A stretch of 64,000 nt of DNA from Clostridium sp. (GCA_023666615.1 JAMPBQ010000001.1:629225-693224), one strand, 5' to 3'; counted from the stretch's first letter, positions 16,185 to 25,350 are shown. Translations and numbers: made by a program. Notes: a model not told the origin generated them from the letters alone.

Positions 16185-18122
16185 TTATTGATTAATCATA
16201 TTATCGACCTCTTTGGCCAAATTTTCTGCAAAGGTAGCAATTTTTATCGAACCTTGGTCGCCTTCACCCTGTTTTCTTACAGAAACTTCGCCATTTTGTT
16301 GCTCTTTTTCGCCTACGATGAGCAAATAGGGTATCCTTTTGAGCTCATTGTCGCGAATTTTGCGCCCAATCTTCTCATTGCGGTCATCAACAGCCACGCG
16401 CACGTCGGCAGCCTCAAGCTGCTTCTTCACCTCGTAGGCGTAGTCGTTGAATTTTTCGCTGATGGGGAGTATGACAGCCTGGTCAGGGGCAAGCCAAAGC
16501 GGGAATTTGCCGGCGGTGTGCTCAAGAAGCACGGCCACAAACCTTTCCATGGAGCCGAAGGGGGCGCGGTGAATCATCACGGGGCGGTGCTTTTGGTTGT
16601 CGGCTCCGGTGTATTCCAGCTGGAAGCGCTCGGGCAAGTTGTAGTCCACCTGTATTGTGCCCAGCTGCCATCGGCGGCCGATGGCGTCCTTCACCATAAA
16701 GTCAAGCTTTGGGCCGTAGAATGCGGCTTCGCCGTATTCCTTGCGCGCCTTCAGCCCTTTTTCCTCGCAGGCCTCAATGATAGCCGTTTCGGCCAGCTGC
16801 CAATTCTCGTCGCTACCGATGTACTTCTGCTTGTTGTTGGGGTCGCGCAGGGAAATCTGAGCCTCAAAATTGTCGAACTTAAGCGCCTTGAAAATGTAGA
16901 AGATAATGTCCATCACCTTCAAGAATTCGCCCTTGATCTGGTCGGGGGCGCAGTAGATGTGCGCGTCATCCTGCGTAAAGCCGCGCACGCGTGTCAGTCC
17001 GTGGAGCTCGCCGCTCTGCTCGTAGCGGTATACGGTGCCGAATTCGGCAAGGCGCAGCGGCAGCTCGCGGTAGCTGCGGGGCGAGGCCTTGAATATTTCG
17101 CAGTGGTGGGGGCAGTTCATCGGCTTGAGCATGTACTCCTCGCCTTCTTCCGGCGTGTGGATGGGCTGGAACGAGTCCTTGCCGTATTTAGCGTAGTGGC
17201 CGGAGGTCACGTAAAGCTGTTTGTTGCCAATATGCGGGGTGATTACTTGCTGATATCCGTATTGCTTCTGTATCTTGCGGAGGAACTGCTCCAGGCGGTC
17301 GCGAAGGGCAGTGCCTTTAGGGAGCCACAGGGGCAAGCCGGCACCAACATTCTGCGAGAACGCAAAGAGCTCCATCTCCTTGCCCAGCTTACGGTGGTCG
17401 CGTTTCTTGGCCTCCTCAAGGAGAGCCAGGTATTCGTCGAGCATCTTCTTCTTGGGGAAAGTGATGCCATAGACGCGCACCAGCTGGTTGCGCTTTTCGT
17501 CGCCGCGCCAATATGCTCCGGCCAGCGACATCACCTTGGCGGCCTTGATGGGAGCCGTATTGGGAATGTGCGGCCCGCGGCAAAGGTCGGTGAATGAGCC
17601 TTGGGTGTATGTGGTGATGTGGCCGTCCTCCAGCTCGCTGATGAGCTCGCATTTGTACTCCTCGCCGCGGTCGCCGAAGAGCTTTAGAGCGTCGGCCTTG
17701 CTTATGTCAGCGCGCACAATGTCCTGCTTCTGCTGAGCCAGCTCAAGCATTTTCTTTTCGATTTTCGGGAAGTCGGCCGATGTAATCTGATGTTCGCCCG
17801 GATCTATGTCGTAATAGAAGCCGTTTTCGATGGCCGGGCCGATGCCGAACTTCACTCCGGGGTACAATTCCTGGAGAGCCTCAGCCAAAAGGTGGGCCGA
17901 ACTGTGCCAGAAAGCGTGCTTGCCTTCCGGATCATCCCATTTGAAGAACTTTATCTCGGCGTCTTCGTTGATTGGGCGGGAGAGGTCCCACTCCTGGTCG
18001 TTGACCGAGGAGGCAAGGACGTCGCGGGCCAAGCCGGCGCTGATGCTCTCAGCGATTTGAAGCGGGGTCACACCCGCCTCGTACTGTTTGACCGATTGGT
18101 CAGGGAAAGTGATGTTAATCAT
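16185..18122 (-). CDS. thrS: Threonyl-tRNA synthetase
   Basis: 645 residues, full length. The N-terminal TGS domain (1-61) is followed by the editing domain with [13 protein letters not shown] (His73 and His77 region), the class II catalytic core with motif 2 ([30 protein letters not shown]) and the zinc-site Cys in [10 protein letters not shown], and the anticodon-binding domain at the C-terminus. It charges tRNA-Thr and edits Ser-tRNA-Thr. It is the first gene of the operon. No T-box or tRNA-like leader is apparent in the short 5' region. Confidence 0.98.
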   Translation of the reverse strand: MINITFPDQSVKQYEAGVTPLQIAESISAGLARDVLASSVNDQEWDLSRPINEDAEIKFFKWDDPEGKHAFWHSSAHLLAEALQELYPGVKFGIGPAIENGFYYDIDPGEHQITSADFPKIEKKMLELAQQKQDIVRADISKADALKLFGDRGEEYKCELISELEDGHITTYTQGSFTDLCRGPHIPNTAPIKAAKVMSLAGAYWRGDEKRNQLVRVYGITFPKKKMLDEYLALLEEAKKRDHRKLGKEMELFAFSQNVGAGLPLWLPKGTALRDRLEQFLRKIQKQYGYQQVITPHIGNKQLYVTSGHYAKYGKDSFQPIHTPEEGEEYMLKPMNCPHHCEIFKASPRSYRELPLRLAEFGTVYRYEQSGELHGLTRVRGFTQDDAHIYCAPDQIKGEFLKVMDIIFYIFKALKFDNFEAQISLRDPNNKQKYIGSDENWQLAETAIIEACEEKGLKARKEYGEAAFYGPKLDFMVKDAIGRRWQLGTIQVDYNLPERFQLEYTGADNQKHRPVMIHRAPFGSMERFVAVLLEHTAGKFPLWLAPDQAVILPISEKFNDYAYEVKKQLEAADVRVAVDDRNEKIGRKIRDNELKRIPYLLIVGEKEQQNGEVSVRKQGEGDQGSIKIATFAENLAKEVDNMINQ

Positions 18123-18185
18123 TTAAAAACGTATTGTTTAACAAGAAATCGCCACCTACAACGTGGCAATCAAACAAATTTCCCG

Positions 18186-18193
18186 CAAATATA
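18186..18193 (-). promoter_or_regulatory. -7 element upstream of thrS
   Basis: On the minus strand this reads TATATTTG, an exact TAnnTTTG match 64 bases before the thrS ATG. No canonical TTTG is present 19-20 nt upstream. The rest of the 328-bp gap between thrS and the AAA ATPase gene (18123-18450) holds only the 23-bp repeats and AT-rich sequence. Confidence 0.45.
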
Positions 18194-18268
18194 CGAATTT
18201 TTCGCGAGATGCGCGCCATCTTTCCCCATAATTCTCAAACCCAAAATAATTTCCACAACTTCTCGAAC

Positions 18269-18360
18269 GAAATCACCACAATTTGGTGAATGAAATCACA
18301 ACAATTTACCGAGCGGAATTACAACAATTTACCGAATGAAATCACCACAATTTGGCGAAC
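18269..18360. repeat. Four 23-bp tandem repeats
   Basis: Four contiguous 23-bp units (18269, 18292, 18315, 18338) with the core GAAATCACCACAATTTG; units 1 and 4 differ at two or three positions, units 2 and 3 share an ACAACAATTTACCGA variant. A further degenerate unit lies just before (18246-18268). They sit between the thrS promoter and the end of the AAA ATPase gene. No spacers, so not CRISPR. Confidence 0.85.
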
Positions 18361-18450
18361 TAAATCCATAACATACTTTGAGACAGTCTATTATTGACTA
18401 AGAGAGAAGATCTTGTCAACAGGTTGGCTTAAATTTTTTTAGGTTAATTT

Positions 18451-19716
18451 TTATAGAAGCCATTTATATGCCGCATTGACATTAATGATTTGCCCTTGTG
18501 TCTCAAGCGTTCTTTCCTCATAGCCGGTTATTAGTGTTAATTTATCACATTTAAGTGCCTTTCCAGCTTTCTGCAACGCGGAGATTTCTCGATTGAATGT
18601 CTTTTCAGAGGATATATCATAAGAAACCTGTACAAGCTCCACAACCGTTGAACGATGGGTTACCACAAAATCAATTTCATATGAATCAGTTTTATAGTAG
18701 TAAATGTCGTATCCAATCCCATATTTTCTACATAGAGACAAATATACCAGCGTTTCTAGTCTCCAACCTAAATTATCTTTAGCATATGCATCCTTTCGTG
18801 AGTTCATAAGGACAACATCGATGGGGTAACATTTCGCATTGCGGATACGTTCGCTGCTTTTGTTTGAAAATTTGCACAACCGCTTCATCAGATATGCCTG
18901 ATAGAGATATCCTACATAGTTTTCAACAGTTTTGTCATTTTTGAAATTAAATGCCTTCTGCAATGCCGTATATACAACTTCACAGGGAGCAATGTTCATA
19001 AGATGATTCGACAATGACTTAAAGGCGTCTTTGTATCTTATCTTAAAACGCTGCACGATATCCCTCTCCAGTATATTTGACACCAAAGTGTCGATATAGT
19101 CTTCCGCGTTCTCCTCTCCGTTTACAATCTCAGGAAATCCCCCAACCATAATGTACTCGTCGAAGGCTCGGCGAAGCATTGCATCGGTTTTTGTGGAAAG
19201 TTCGGTCGTCTCCACTCTCTTCATTTCACAAAATTCACGGAATGAAAATGGGAACAATTCTATTTCGTTATAACGCCCGGTAAGATATGTGGACAATTCA
19301 CTGCTAAGCAGTTTCGCATTGCTGCCTGTTATTATAATTTTCATTCCTTTCCTGAGCAACCTGTTGACAAATAGATGCCAACCTTCAATATTCTGTGCCT
19401 CATCAAGAAACAAATGAGTGAAATCGCCATAAATCTGGTAAAGACATTTCAATACGTCATTCAAGTCGTCGGCCGACAAATTAACCAAACGCTCATCATC
19501 AAAATTCACATATGCGAATTTCACGTTCGCCTTATTTAATGCATTTAGACAAAGAGTTGATTTCCCGCTGCGACGCACACCTATTACAACCTGAGCTTTT
19601 TTGCTCTCAAGCTTAATCATTGACTCTTCCACTCGTTCACAAAATAACTCTGAACGATGTGCGGCAAGCTCCTCCCGTTGGTCTCGCAATATCTCAAGCA
19701 GTATTGATGTGTCCAT
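18451..19716 (-). CDS. AAA ATPase with DUF4143-type C-terminal domain
   Basis: 421 residues. Walker A is GVRRSGKST (residues 46-54), Walker B HLFLDEAQ, and the sensor region IIITGSNAKLLSSELSTYLTGRY. The C-terminal DUF4143 part ends with a nuclease-like pattern, YEIDFVVTHRSTVVELVQV, resembling PD-(D/E)XK Asp, Glu and Gln positions. These ATPases are abundant, patchily distributed accessory genes of unknown role in gut Bacteroidetes. Base composition is more AT-rich than the neighbours, and two repeat blocks flank it, which suggests transfer or a mobile history. Confidence 0.9.
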   Translation of the reverse strand: MDTSILLEILRDQREELAAHRSELFCERVEESMIKLESKKAQVVIGVRRSGKSTLCLNALNKANVKFAYVNFDDERLVNLSADDLNDVLKCLYQIYGDFTHLFLDEAQNIEGWHLFVNRLLRKGMKIIITGSNAKLLSSELSTYLTGRYNEIELFPFSFREFCEMKRVETTELSTKTDAMLRRAFDEYIMVGGFPEIVNGEENAEDYIDTLVSNILERDIVQRFKIRYKDAFKSLSNHLMNIAPCEVVYTALQKAFNFKNDKTVENYVGYLYQAYLMKRLCKFSNKSSERIRNAKCYPIDVVLMNSRKDAYAKDNLGWRLETLVYLSLCRKYGIGYDIYYYKTDSYEIDFVVTHRSTVVELVQVSYDISSEKTFNREISALQKAGKALKCDKLTLITGYEERTLETQGQIINVNAAYKWLL

Positions 19717-19735
19717 AAGTATATTATTTAAAGCA

Positions 19736-19767
19736 CAAAGATAACAAAACTTCGATAAATGACCAAA
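19736..19767 (-). promoter_or_regulatory. Promoter of the AAA ATPase gene
   Basis: On the minus strand: TTTG (19764-19767), 20-nt spacer, TATCTTTG (19736-19743), an excellent fit to the Bacteroidetes consensus, ending 19 bases before the ATG. The spacer contains the first, degenerate member of the 33-bp repeat series. Confidence 0.75.
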
Positions 19768-19863
19768 AAGATGCCATGCAAACTACGATAAATCGGAATT
19801 TTTGGGGCGGGCAAACTACGATAAATCGGGATTTTTGGGGCGGGCAAACTACGATAAATCGGG
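19745..19863. repeat. Four sites at exact 33-bp spacing at the ATPase promoter
   Basis: The core ACTACGATAAAT (minus strand ATTTATCGTAGT) occurs ending at 19793, 19826 and 19859, with a variant ACTTCGATAAAT ending at 19760 between the promoter elements. All are exactly 33 bp apart, about three helical turns, so each would face the same side of the DNA. Units 2 and 3 are 33-bp direct repeats with one difference. Confidence 0.85.
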
Positions 19864-19933
19864 AAATGCAATGGATCTTAGACTGATTTAACATTTATTA
19901 ACAGGGGGGGGGTAGAATTTTGTTTTTTATCAG

Positions 19934-19941
19934 TACCTTTG
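19934..19941 (+). promoter_or_regulatory. -7 element of the microprotein gene
   Basis: TACCTTTG matches TAnnTTTG exactly, 45 bases before the ATG at 19987. A G-run lies upstream in place of a clear -33 element. Confidence 0.45.
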
Positions 19942-19986
19942 CGGAAACATAAATAGAATTAGGCATTAACATAAAAGTTTTTTATT

Positions 19987-20097
19987 ATGAAATGGTACTG
20001 CTCAAAGTGCGGAAAAGTAATTTATTCTGTCGTCAGGCCACTGCCTACAGGCTGGTGCTGCGGTAAATTTGGCATTCATAGCTGGAAAAAATACTAA
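19987..20097 (+). CDS. 36-residue cysteine-rich microprotein
   Basis: An ATG frame of 36 codons starts MKWYCSKCGKVIYSV and ends WKKY. It has a CxxC pair (Cys5, Cys8) and a CC pair near residues 25-26, preceded by a PLPTGW turn, the layout of a one-zinc ribbon. A promoter element lies upstream and a strong hairpin downstream, and no other gene occupies this stretch, which together argue that it is real. Rich in Lys, Trp and Tyr, it may bind nucleic acid; this is inference. I do not recognise a named family. Confidence 0.6.
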   Translation: MKWYCSKCGKVIYSVVRPLPTGWCCGKFGIHSWKKY

Positions 20098-20191
20098 TTC
20101 TTATGCCATAAGGATTCTCGCAAACATTCTCATGCATAAGCAAACAACTTCAGACTGAAAGAAACAACCTCACACTAATAAGGATAAAGCA

Positions 20192-20224
20192 ACGACAGCG
20201 GAGCCATTGCGGCTCCGCTGTCGT
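20192..20224. terminator. Terminator between the microprotein and GH51 genes
   Basis: Stem ACGACAGCGGAGCC / GGCTCCGCTGTCGT, 14 bp perfect, 5-nt loop. It lies between convergent genes. The T-tract on the plus side is short (GTTTAT). Confidence 0.7.
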
Positions 20225-20258
20225 GTTTATAAGGGCGTTGAATTTTTCAACGACCTGA

Positions 20259-22256
20259 TTAGAGGGCATATTCCAGCATAGTGAAGGAATAAGGCGGGAG
20301 GGTGAGGGAGGCTTTTTTGGAGGCCTTTATTGTTTCTTTGACGGGGGCTATTGGCTGGGCGTCAAAGTTGTTTTCATCCTCGGGATTTCCTTTGAGAGTG
20401 GTCTTTTCGGCGGTGGCTTTAATCTTGAAGCGAGAAAGGTCCAGCTTGGCTGTCTTTTCCTTGTCGGTGGCGTTGGCAACCTTTACGTAGAGCTTGTGGT
20501 TCTTTGAGTCAAGGATTACAGACTGCTCCTGCAAGTATCCCTCGCCCTCCGACTTGTCGGGGTCAACTATGGTCACGCAGTCGCCGTAGTAATGGTCGCC
20601 GGCAGATTGCCCAAACATCTGCTGCACATAGTAGCTGCATGTAGGGAACACCTTTTCATTGTCGAAATATATGAGGTCCGGATTCCAGTTGGTGGCGTTC
20701 TTGCGGGCGAAGAGAGGAGCGTAGGAGGTCATTTCCACCACATCGGCGTTGCGCTCAACGTGCAGAAGGTAGAGGGCTTCAGCCAGGGCGTCGATCAGCT
20801 TCTTGTCCTTTGCCGCGTATTCGCCAAGATAAACAGTGGTTTTGCGGTCGCGGGGGTAGGCATCATACTGACGCGACTTCAAGAAATATTCGCGCGGCTC
20901 ATAGTAGTGCTCATCGATGATGGGCAAGCCTATTTCATCGGCCAGGCGCCAGCCGGCCTCATAGTCGGGATTTCCGGCATGCGAGCCGGGGCCGGCAGTG
21001 CCCACGATTACGATTTCGGGATGAGCCTCCTTGATGCGGTCGTACATGTATTTGAAGCGTTCTTCAAATTCGGGCGAGATTTTCTCCTCATTGCCTATGC
21101 CGAGGTATTTCAGGTTGAAAGGCTCGGGGTGGCCATTTTCAGCGCGCACCTTGCCCCACTTTGTGTTCACGTCGCCGTTTGCCCACTCAATGAGGTCGAG
21201 GGCGTCCTGCAGCCATTCGTCCATATCGGCCATGTCGCATGCGTCCTGAGCCTGGTCGGGCCACATGCCCCAGCCGCCATTGGCGCCCTGGCAGCTCACG
21301 CCGCAAGGCAGGATGGGCAGCGGCTCCATGCCGAGGTCTTCGCACAGCTGGAAATACTCCTGATAGCCAAGGCCCATCGACTGGTGGTAGCCCCAGGTGT
21401 TCTTCTGCTGCTTGCGGGTCTCCTTCGGGCCGATGGTCTCTTTCCAGCGGTAGGTGTTCCAAAAGCCGTCGCCGCCGCCATGCACCACGCATCCGCCGGG
21501 GAAACGGAGGAATTTAGGATTAAGGTCAGCGAGCGATTGGGCAAGGTCCTTGCGCAGGCCATGGCCCATGTAGGTGTCTTCGGGAACGAGCGAAACCATA
21601 TCCACGTCGATTGCGCCATTGTCGAGGGCGAGAATCCAAAGCGACGCTTCCTTGCAGTCCTCAGTCGGACGGAGCGTACACTCGTACTTTTTCCAATCCC
21701 CGCTGTCAACGCTGATTGTGGCGTCGGCCAGAAGCTTTGGCTCAGAATGGCGCTGAGGCTGCACCAGGGCCACGCGCACCTTCATGTCGGTTCCCCCAAC
21801 ATTGCGCATGAACACTGAGAAGTCATAATCCTCCCCCTTCTTTACGCTGATGCCGTCGAATCCGCTATTGCTCAGGCCCACGCCACGCCATCCCTTGTAG
21901 TCCTTGAACTCGCGGGTCCTTTCCGTGGAGAGGCGCATGTAGTTTGGATTGTTGGGATGGATGGGATTTTGCTGCTTCACCTCAAGATTTCCTAGGGAAT
22001 GGCCCGGGCGGATAAATCGCCATGCTGTGCCGGGGCCCCAGCCGTCGCGCTCAACGGGGCTGAACTCGAAAGAGCCGTTCTGAACAAGCTCGGCGTTGAG
22101 GCCGCCATCGGCCGACGAGCTTATGTCCTCAAAAAAGATGCCAATCAGATGATCGCTGATTTGCTTGCCTCCAGCCGGGGCCTTCATAGGCTTTTGAGCC
22201 ACCATTGTGGCCGCCGCCATGCCCAGGGCAAGAAGGGACAGAATACGTTTGTTCAT
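20259..22256 (-). CDS. Alpha-L-arabinofuranosidase, GH51
   Basis: 665 residues with a signal peptide (1-20). An N-terminal beta-sandwich/CBM-like region (about 60-210) precedes the TIM barrel. The acid/base Glu is in LGIGNEEKI and the nucleophile Glu in VYLGEYA, both in GH51 context; a C-terminal beta domain closes the protein. The enzyme releases terminal arabinofuranose from arabinan and arabinoxylan. The reading is firm at family level. It is the last gene of a minus-strand run with DUF486 and a C45-type hydrolase, and complements the secreted GH43 at 12.4 kb. Confidence 0.95.
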   Translation of the reverse strand: MNKRILSLLALGMAAATMVAQKPMKAPAGGKQISDHLIGIFFEDISSSADGGLNAELVQNGSFEFSPVERDGWGPGTAWRFIRPGHSLGNLEVKQQNPIHPNNPNYMRLSTERTREFKDYKGWRGVGLSNSGFDGISVKKGEDYDFSVFMRNVGGTDMKVRVALVQPQRHSEPKLLADATISVDSGDWKKYECTLRPTEDCKEASLWILALDNGAIDVDMVSLVPEDTYMGHGLRKDLAQSLADLNPKFLRFPGGCVVHGGGDGFWNTYRWKETIGPKETRKQQKNTWGYHQSMGLGYQEYFQLCEDLGMEPLPILPCGVSCQGANGGWGMWPDQAQDACDMADMDEWLQDALDLIEWANGDVNTKWGKVRAENGHPEPFNLKYLGIGNEEKISPEFEERFKYMYDRIKEAHPEIVIVGTAGPGSHAGNPDYEAGWRLADEIGLPIIDEHYYEPREYFLKSRQYDAYPRDRKTTVYLGEYAAKDKKLIDALAEALYLLHVERNADVVEMTSYAPLFARKNATNWNPDLIYFDNEKVFPTCSYYVQQMFGQSAGDHYYGDCVTIVDPDKSEGEGYLQEQSVILDSKNHKLYVKVANATDKEKTAKLDLSRFKIKATAEKTTLKGNPEDENNFDAQPIAPVKETIKASKKASLTLPPYSFTMLEYAL

Positions 22257-22283
22257 TTATTATTAGATTTTTATGAATAATTG

Positions 22284-22658
22284 TCATTCCATAAACACAA
22301 GGTAGACGGCGCCAATGAGCATTAGAAACGCCGCAAAGTGGTTCCACTTCAGCGTGACGCCCTGAAACATAAACATCACTATCACCGTGAACACCACCAA
22401 AGTGATGGCTTCTTGCATCACCTTCAGCTGCACGAGATTGTAAGGGCCGCCGTTGCCGGAAAATCCGATGCGGTTGGCGGGAATCATGAAACAATACTCC
22501 AGCAGGGCGATTCCCCAAGAAAAGAGGATCACGCCCCACAGGGGCCAATTGGTGGACACTCCGGCTGTCTGCAGCCTGAGGTGGCCGTACCAGGCGAATG
22601 TCATGAACACGTTTGAAACGATTAGCAAGAGTATGGTGACGATGGCGGGTGACATCAT
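22284..22658 (-). CDS. DUF486 (DMT-superfamily-like) membrane protein
   Basis: 124 residues, four hydrophobic helices, with MTFAWYGHLR near the start and LFSWGIALLEYCFMIPANRIGF in the middle, the marks of DUF486. These small proteins resemble half of an EamA/DMT transporter and probably dimerise in the inner membrane; the substrate is unknown. It lies 27 bp before GH51 and 9 bp after the C45-type gene, so is cotranscribed. Confidence 0.9.
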   Translation of the reverse strand: MMSPAIVTILLLIVSNVFMTFAWYGHLRLQTAGVSTNWPLWGVILFSWGIALLEYCFMIPANRIGFSGNGGPYNLVQLKVMQEAITLVVFTVIVMFMFQGVTLKWNHFAAFLMLIGAVYLVFME

Positions 22659-22667
22659 TGGATTGGA

Positions 22668-23726
22668 TTATTGGTTTTCGTATTCAGCGAGGGCCTTTTT
22701 CCTCATTTCCTCATTTATCGGGCGCAGCACATCAAAATCGAGGTATCTTTTGCCATTGCCTTTCCTGCGATGAAACACCTTATCTTTCAGGTTATTCGCC
22801 TCAATGCAAGCTTTGCTGTGCCAGCCCGGGAGAGCGGGCGCCAAATCTTCGGGAACGCTATCCAGCGTGACCTTCCTGACATATGAGCAGGGAGGATAAC
22901 CCAAGGCCGCCCACATCAAAGGCTGGCTGTGGGAGGCGTCAACGCCCTCTATAACAATCGACGAGGTTGAAATATAGCGCGGAATGAAGTCTTGGTCCAC
23001 AGCCCAATGGTCGCCCTCCGCTATCGGGTCGCGCCCAAGCAGAGAATGCCTGAACGAGCGCGAACAGCCTTCGGTAAGATCGGCTGGAGAAATGCTTTTG
23101 GCTCGCATTTGCTCTTCCAGGATTTTATATACATTGTCGTATCTGATATATCCCATGCCGCCGGGATGCTCGCCCGAGACGGAAAAATTGGTGCGGACTA
23201 TGAAGCCTTCCGGGGCATCGGCCACGTCGAAGCGCTTGAACCCATTGTCGTCGGTCTCATAATACGCAAGGCCGCCTTGGCCGTCCATCACGCCGAAATT
23301 CGCCTGTACGCCCATAGGCTTTGGCAAGGAATCAATAAGCGCCTCGAAGTCGGCCAGGGTAGCGCACTTTTCTAGAGCCATGGCCATAACCACGCCCTCT
23401 TGGTCGGCGTACTTGCAAGTGTCGGGCATAAGATTGTATGAAGCAGTGTTCATAATGGCGAACCCGGCATCGTTCATGCCCATCCATGCCTCGCGCAGCA
23501 GCGAATCGCCACCGTTGAAAAGCCCTACATAAGAATGGCATCCATCCTTTTCAACCCTGGCAAGAAAGTTGTCAGGCGCGCCTGTGTCGCGGTGCTTCCA
23601 CATCAAGGGCCTGCCTGTGGCAGAAGCCTCGGCCGATACCAAGATTGAAGTGCAGGCAAGGGATTGAAGCCATGCCAGCGCCATAGCCATAATGAAGGGA
23701 AAAATGCGACTTAAGAAAAATTTCAT
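22668..23726 (-). CDS. C45/choloylglycine-like Ntn hydrolase
   Basis: 352 residues. A signal peptide ends at LQSLA, directly before Cys25 in ACTSILVSAEASATGRPLMWKHRD; a new N-terminal Cys after processing is the nucleophile expected in N-terminal-nucleophile amidases. AWMGMNDAGFAIMNTASYN is the second family mark. Related enzymes (peptidase C45, carcinine hydrolase, bile-salt hydrolase) cut linear amide bonds. Substrate unknown; export plus self-processing suggests action outside the cytoplasm. First gene of its operon. Confidence 0.85.
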   Translation of the reverse strand: MKFFLSRIFPFIMAMALAWLQSLACTSILVSAEASATGRPLMWKHRDTGAPDNFLARVEKDGCHSYVGLFNGGDSLLREAWMGMNDAGFAIMNTASYNLMPDTCKYADQEGVVMAMALEKCATLADFEALIDSLPKPMGVQANFGVMDGQGGLAYYETDDNGFKRFDVADAPEGFIVRTNFSVSGEHPGGMGYIRYDNVYKILEEQMRAKSISPADLTEGCSRSFRHSLLGRDPIAEGDHWAVDQDFIPRYISTSSIVIEGVDASHSQPLMWAALGYPPCSYVRKVTLDSVPEDLAPALPGWHSKACIEANNLKDKVFHRRKGNGKRYLDFDVLRPINEEMRKKALAEYENQ

Positions 23727-23742
23727 ACAGGAGATTTTAGGG

Positions 23743-23750
23743 CAAAATTA
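23743..23750 (-). promoter_or_regulatory. -7 element upstream of the C45-type gene
   Basis: Reads TAATTTTG on the minus strand, an exact TAnnTTTG match 16 bases before the ATG. It lies in the short divergent region shared with the thioesterase gene. Confidence 0.45.
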
Positions 23751-23818
23751 GCGTTTTGTTTTGAGATTTCCTATATTTTAACTAATTTTACGCTGCAAAT
23801 GAGACGTCACAAAACAAA

Positions 23819-24226
23819 ATGGATACAAGCAAATACACATTTTCGATGCAAATGCAGGTGCGCGACTATGAAGTCGACGCCGAGGGAATAGTAAACAACG
23901 CCGAATACCTGCACTATATGGAGCACACCCGCCACGAATTTTGCCGCAAAGCCGGCATCACCTTCCGCCAAATGCGAGAGAGGGGCATCGACCCCGTGGC
24001 CACCCGAATCGAGATAAGCTACAAGCAGCCGCTGCGCCTGAGCGATGAAATGGTGAGCTGCCTCAACATCAGCAGGCATGGCGCGCAATTCATCTTCGAA
24101 CAGGACATCTACAGGGCGGACGGCGAGCTGGCCGCAGCCGGGGTGGTAAAGATAGCTTGCATAGAGAATGGGCGCCTTTCCCGCGGCGAGGCCCTGGCGG
24201 AAGCCTTTCAGCCTTTTCTTAAATGA
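23819..24226 (+). CDS. Hotdog-fold acyl-CoA thioesterase
   Basis: 135 residues of the 4HBT type. The active-site region reads VRDYEVDAEGIVNNAEYLHYMEHTRHEF, with the Asp and the helix Glu expected in YbgC/FadM-like enzymes. These hydrolyse acyl-CoA or acyl-ACP. The last 4 bp overlap the dprA start (ATGA), so the two genes are translationally coupled; the pairing with dprA appears to be one of gene order rather than function. Confidence 0.9.
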   Translation: MDTSKYTFSMQMQVRDYEVDAEGIVNNAEYLHYMEHTRHEFCRKAGITFRQMRERGIDPVATRIEISYKQPLRLSDEMVSCLNISRHGAQFIFEQDIYRADGELAAAGVVKIACIENGRLSRGEALAEAFQPFLK

Positions 24227-25350
24227 TGGAGGCCAATGGCTTAGCGAAGCGCATCGCCCTGTCGATGGCCAAGGGGATAATTGGGGAGGCCGCAGACGAA
24301 TTGATGGAGCGCGTCGGCGGCGTCGATGCCTTTTTCTCCTTATCGAAGCGCGAGCTCACAGCATTGGCGGGCCACAGCTTCCCTATTTTTGACGATGCCT
24401 ACCGCCGCGACCTTCTGCAAAAGGGAGAGCTTGAGGCGGCCTTTGCAAGGCAAAACAACATTGATGCCCTGATGCGCGGCGAAGCCCCCTACCCCACAAG
24501 GCTCATGCCATGCTCCGACGCTCCTTTCGTGCTCTACAAGCTGGGCGGGTGCGGGCTTAACTTCAAGCGCACGGTGGGAATCGTGGGCACTCGCCATGCC
24601 ACCTACTACGGCTCCGACTTCACTCGCCGGCTGGTGGAGGATTTAGCCAAAGCCATACCCGGCACAGCCATAATAAGCGGCCTTGCCTATGGCATAGACA
24701 TCTGCGCCCACAAAGCCGCCATGGAGGCCGGCCTGCCCACGGTGGCGGTTCTGGCCCACGGCCTGAACACTGTCTATCCGGCCGACCACCGCAGCTATGC
24801 GGCTCGCATAGCCAAGGATGGCGGCGCGCTTGTGACGGAATATCCCTCCAGCTCAAGGCTGCACCGCTCCAATTTCCTGGCGCGCAACCGCATAGTGGCG
24901 GGGCTGAGCGATTGCCTGGTGGTAGTGGAAAGCGATTTAAAAGGCGGCTCAATGTCCACGGCCCGCATAGCGTCGCTCTACAGCCGCGATGTCTTTGCCC
25001 TGCCCGGCAGAACAAGCGACATATATAGCCGCGGCACCAACCGGCTGATAGCCAACCAGACGGCCCAGCTCATCACATGCGCCGACGACCTTCTATCGGC
25101 CATGGGCTGGGATGAAGAGGCGAAATCCACAGCCGCCCAGCCCACGCTCTTCCCCGCCCTGACGCCTGAGCTGCAGGAGCTTTACGATTACATAAAGGCA
25201 AACCCCGACGCCACGGTGAACGACATGTGCGTGGCCCTGGGCCAGACCTACGCCACCGTTGCCGACCGCCTCTTTCGCCTGGAATTTGAGGACATGATCA
25301 TCTCAATCCCCGGCGGCCGCTACGCCCCCGTCAGCCGCCAACAGCCATAA
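24223..25350 (+). CDS. dprA: DNA-processing protein DprA
   Basis: 375 residues. An N-terminal helix-hairpin region (1-80) precedes the Rossmann-like core with VGIVGTRHATYYGSDF, IISGLAYGIDICAHKAAMEAGLPTVAVLAHGL and VVVESDLKGGSMSTARIA, the DprA signature; a C-terminal winged helix (about 305-370) is present. DprA loads RecA on incoming single-stranded DNA in transformation and is widely kept in bacteria not known to be competent. The last 20 bp overlap the end of the convergent tolC-like gene. Confidence 0.97.
   Translation: MMEANGLAKRIALSMAKGIIGEAADELMERVGGVDAFFSLSKRELTALAGHSFPIFDDAYRRDLLQKGELEAAFARQNNIDALMRGEAPYPTRLMPCSDAPFVLYKLGGCGLNFKRTVGIVGTRHATYYGSDFTRRLVEDLAKAIPGTAIISGLAYGIDICAHKAAMEAGLPTVAVLAHGLNTVYPADHRSYAARIAKDGGALVTEYPSSSRLHRSNFLARNRIVAGLSDCLVVVESDLKGGSMSTARIASLYSRDVFALPGRTSDIYSRGTNRLIANQTAQLITCADDLLSAMGWDEEAKSTAAQPTLFPALTPELQELYDYIKANPDATVNDMCVALGQTYATVADRLFRLEFEDMIISIPGGRYAPVSRQQP

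Noticed and set aside
16068-17597. 509-codon open frame antisense to thrS
   Set aside because: It is a by-product of codon use on the opposite strand; thrS matches its family over the whole length.
18269-18360. Short CRISPR-like repeats
   Set aside because: The 23-bp units abut one another without spacers.
20592-21818. 408-codon frame antisense to GH51
   Set aside because: Overlaps a full-length GH51 with intact catalytic residues; no promoter or family match.
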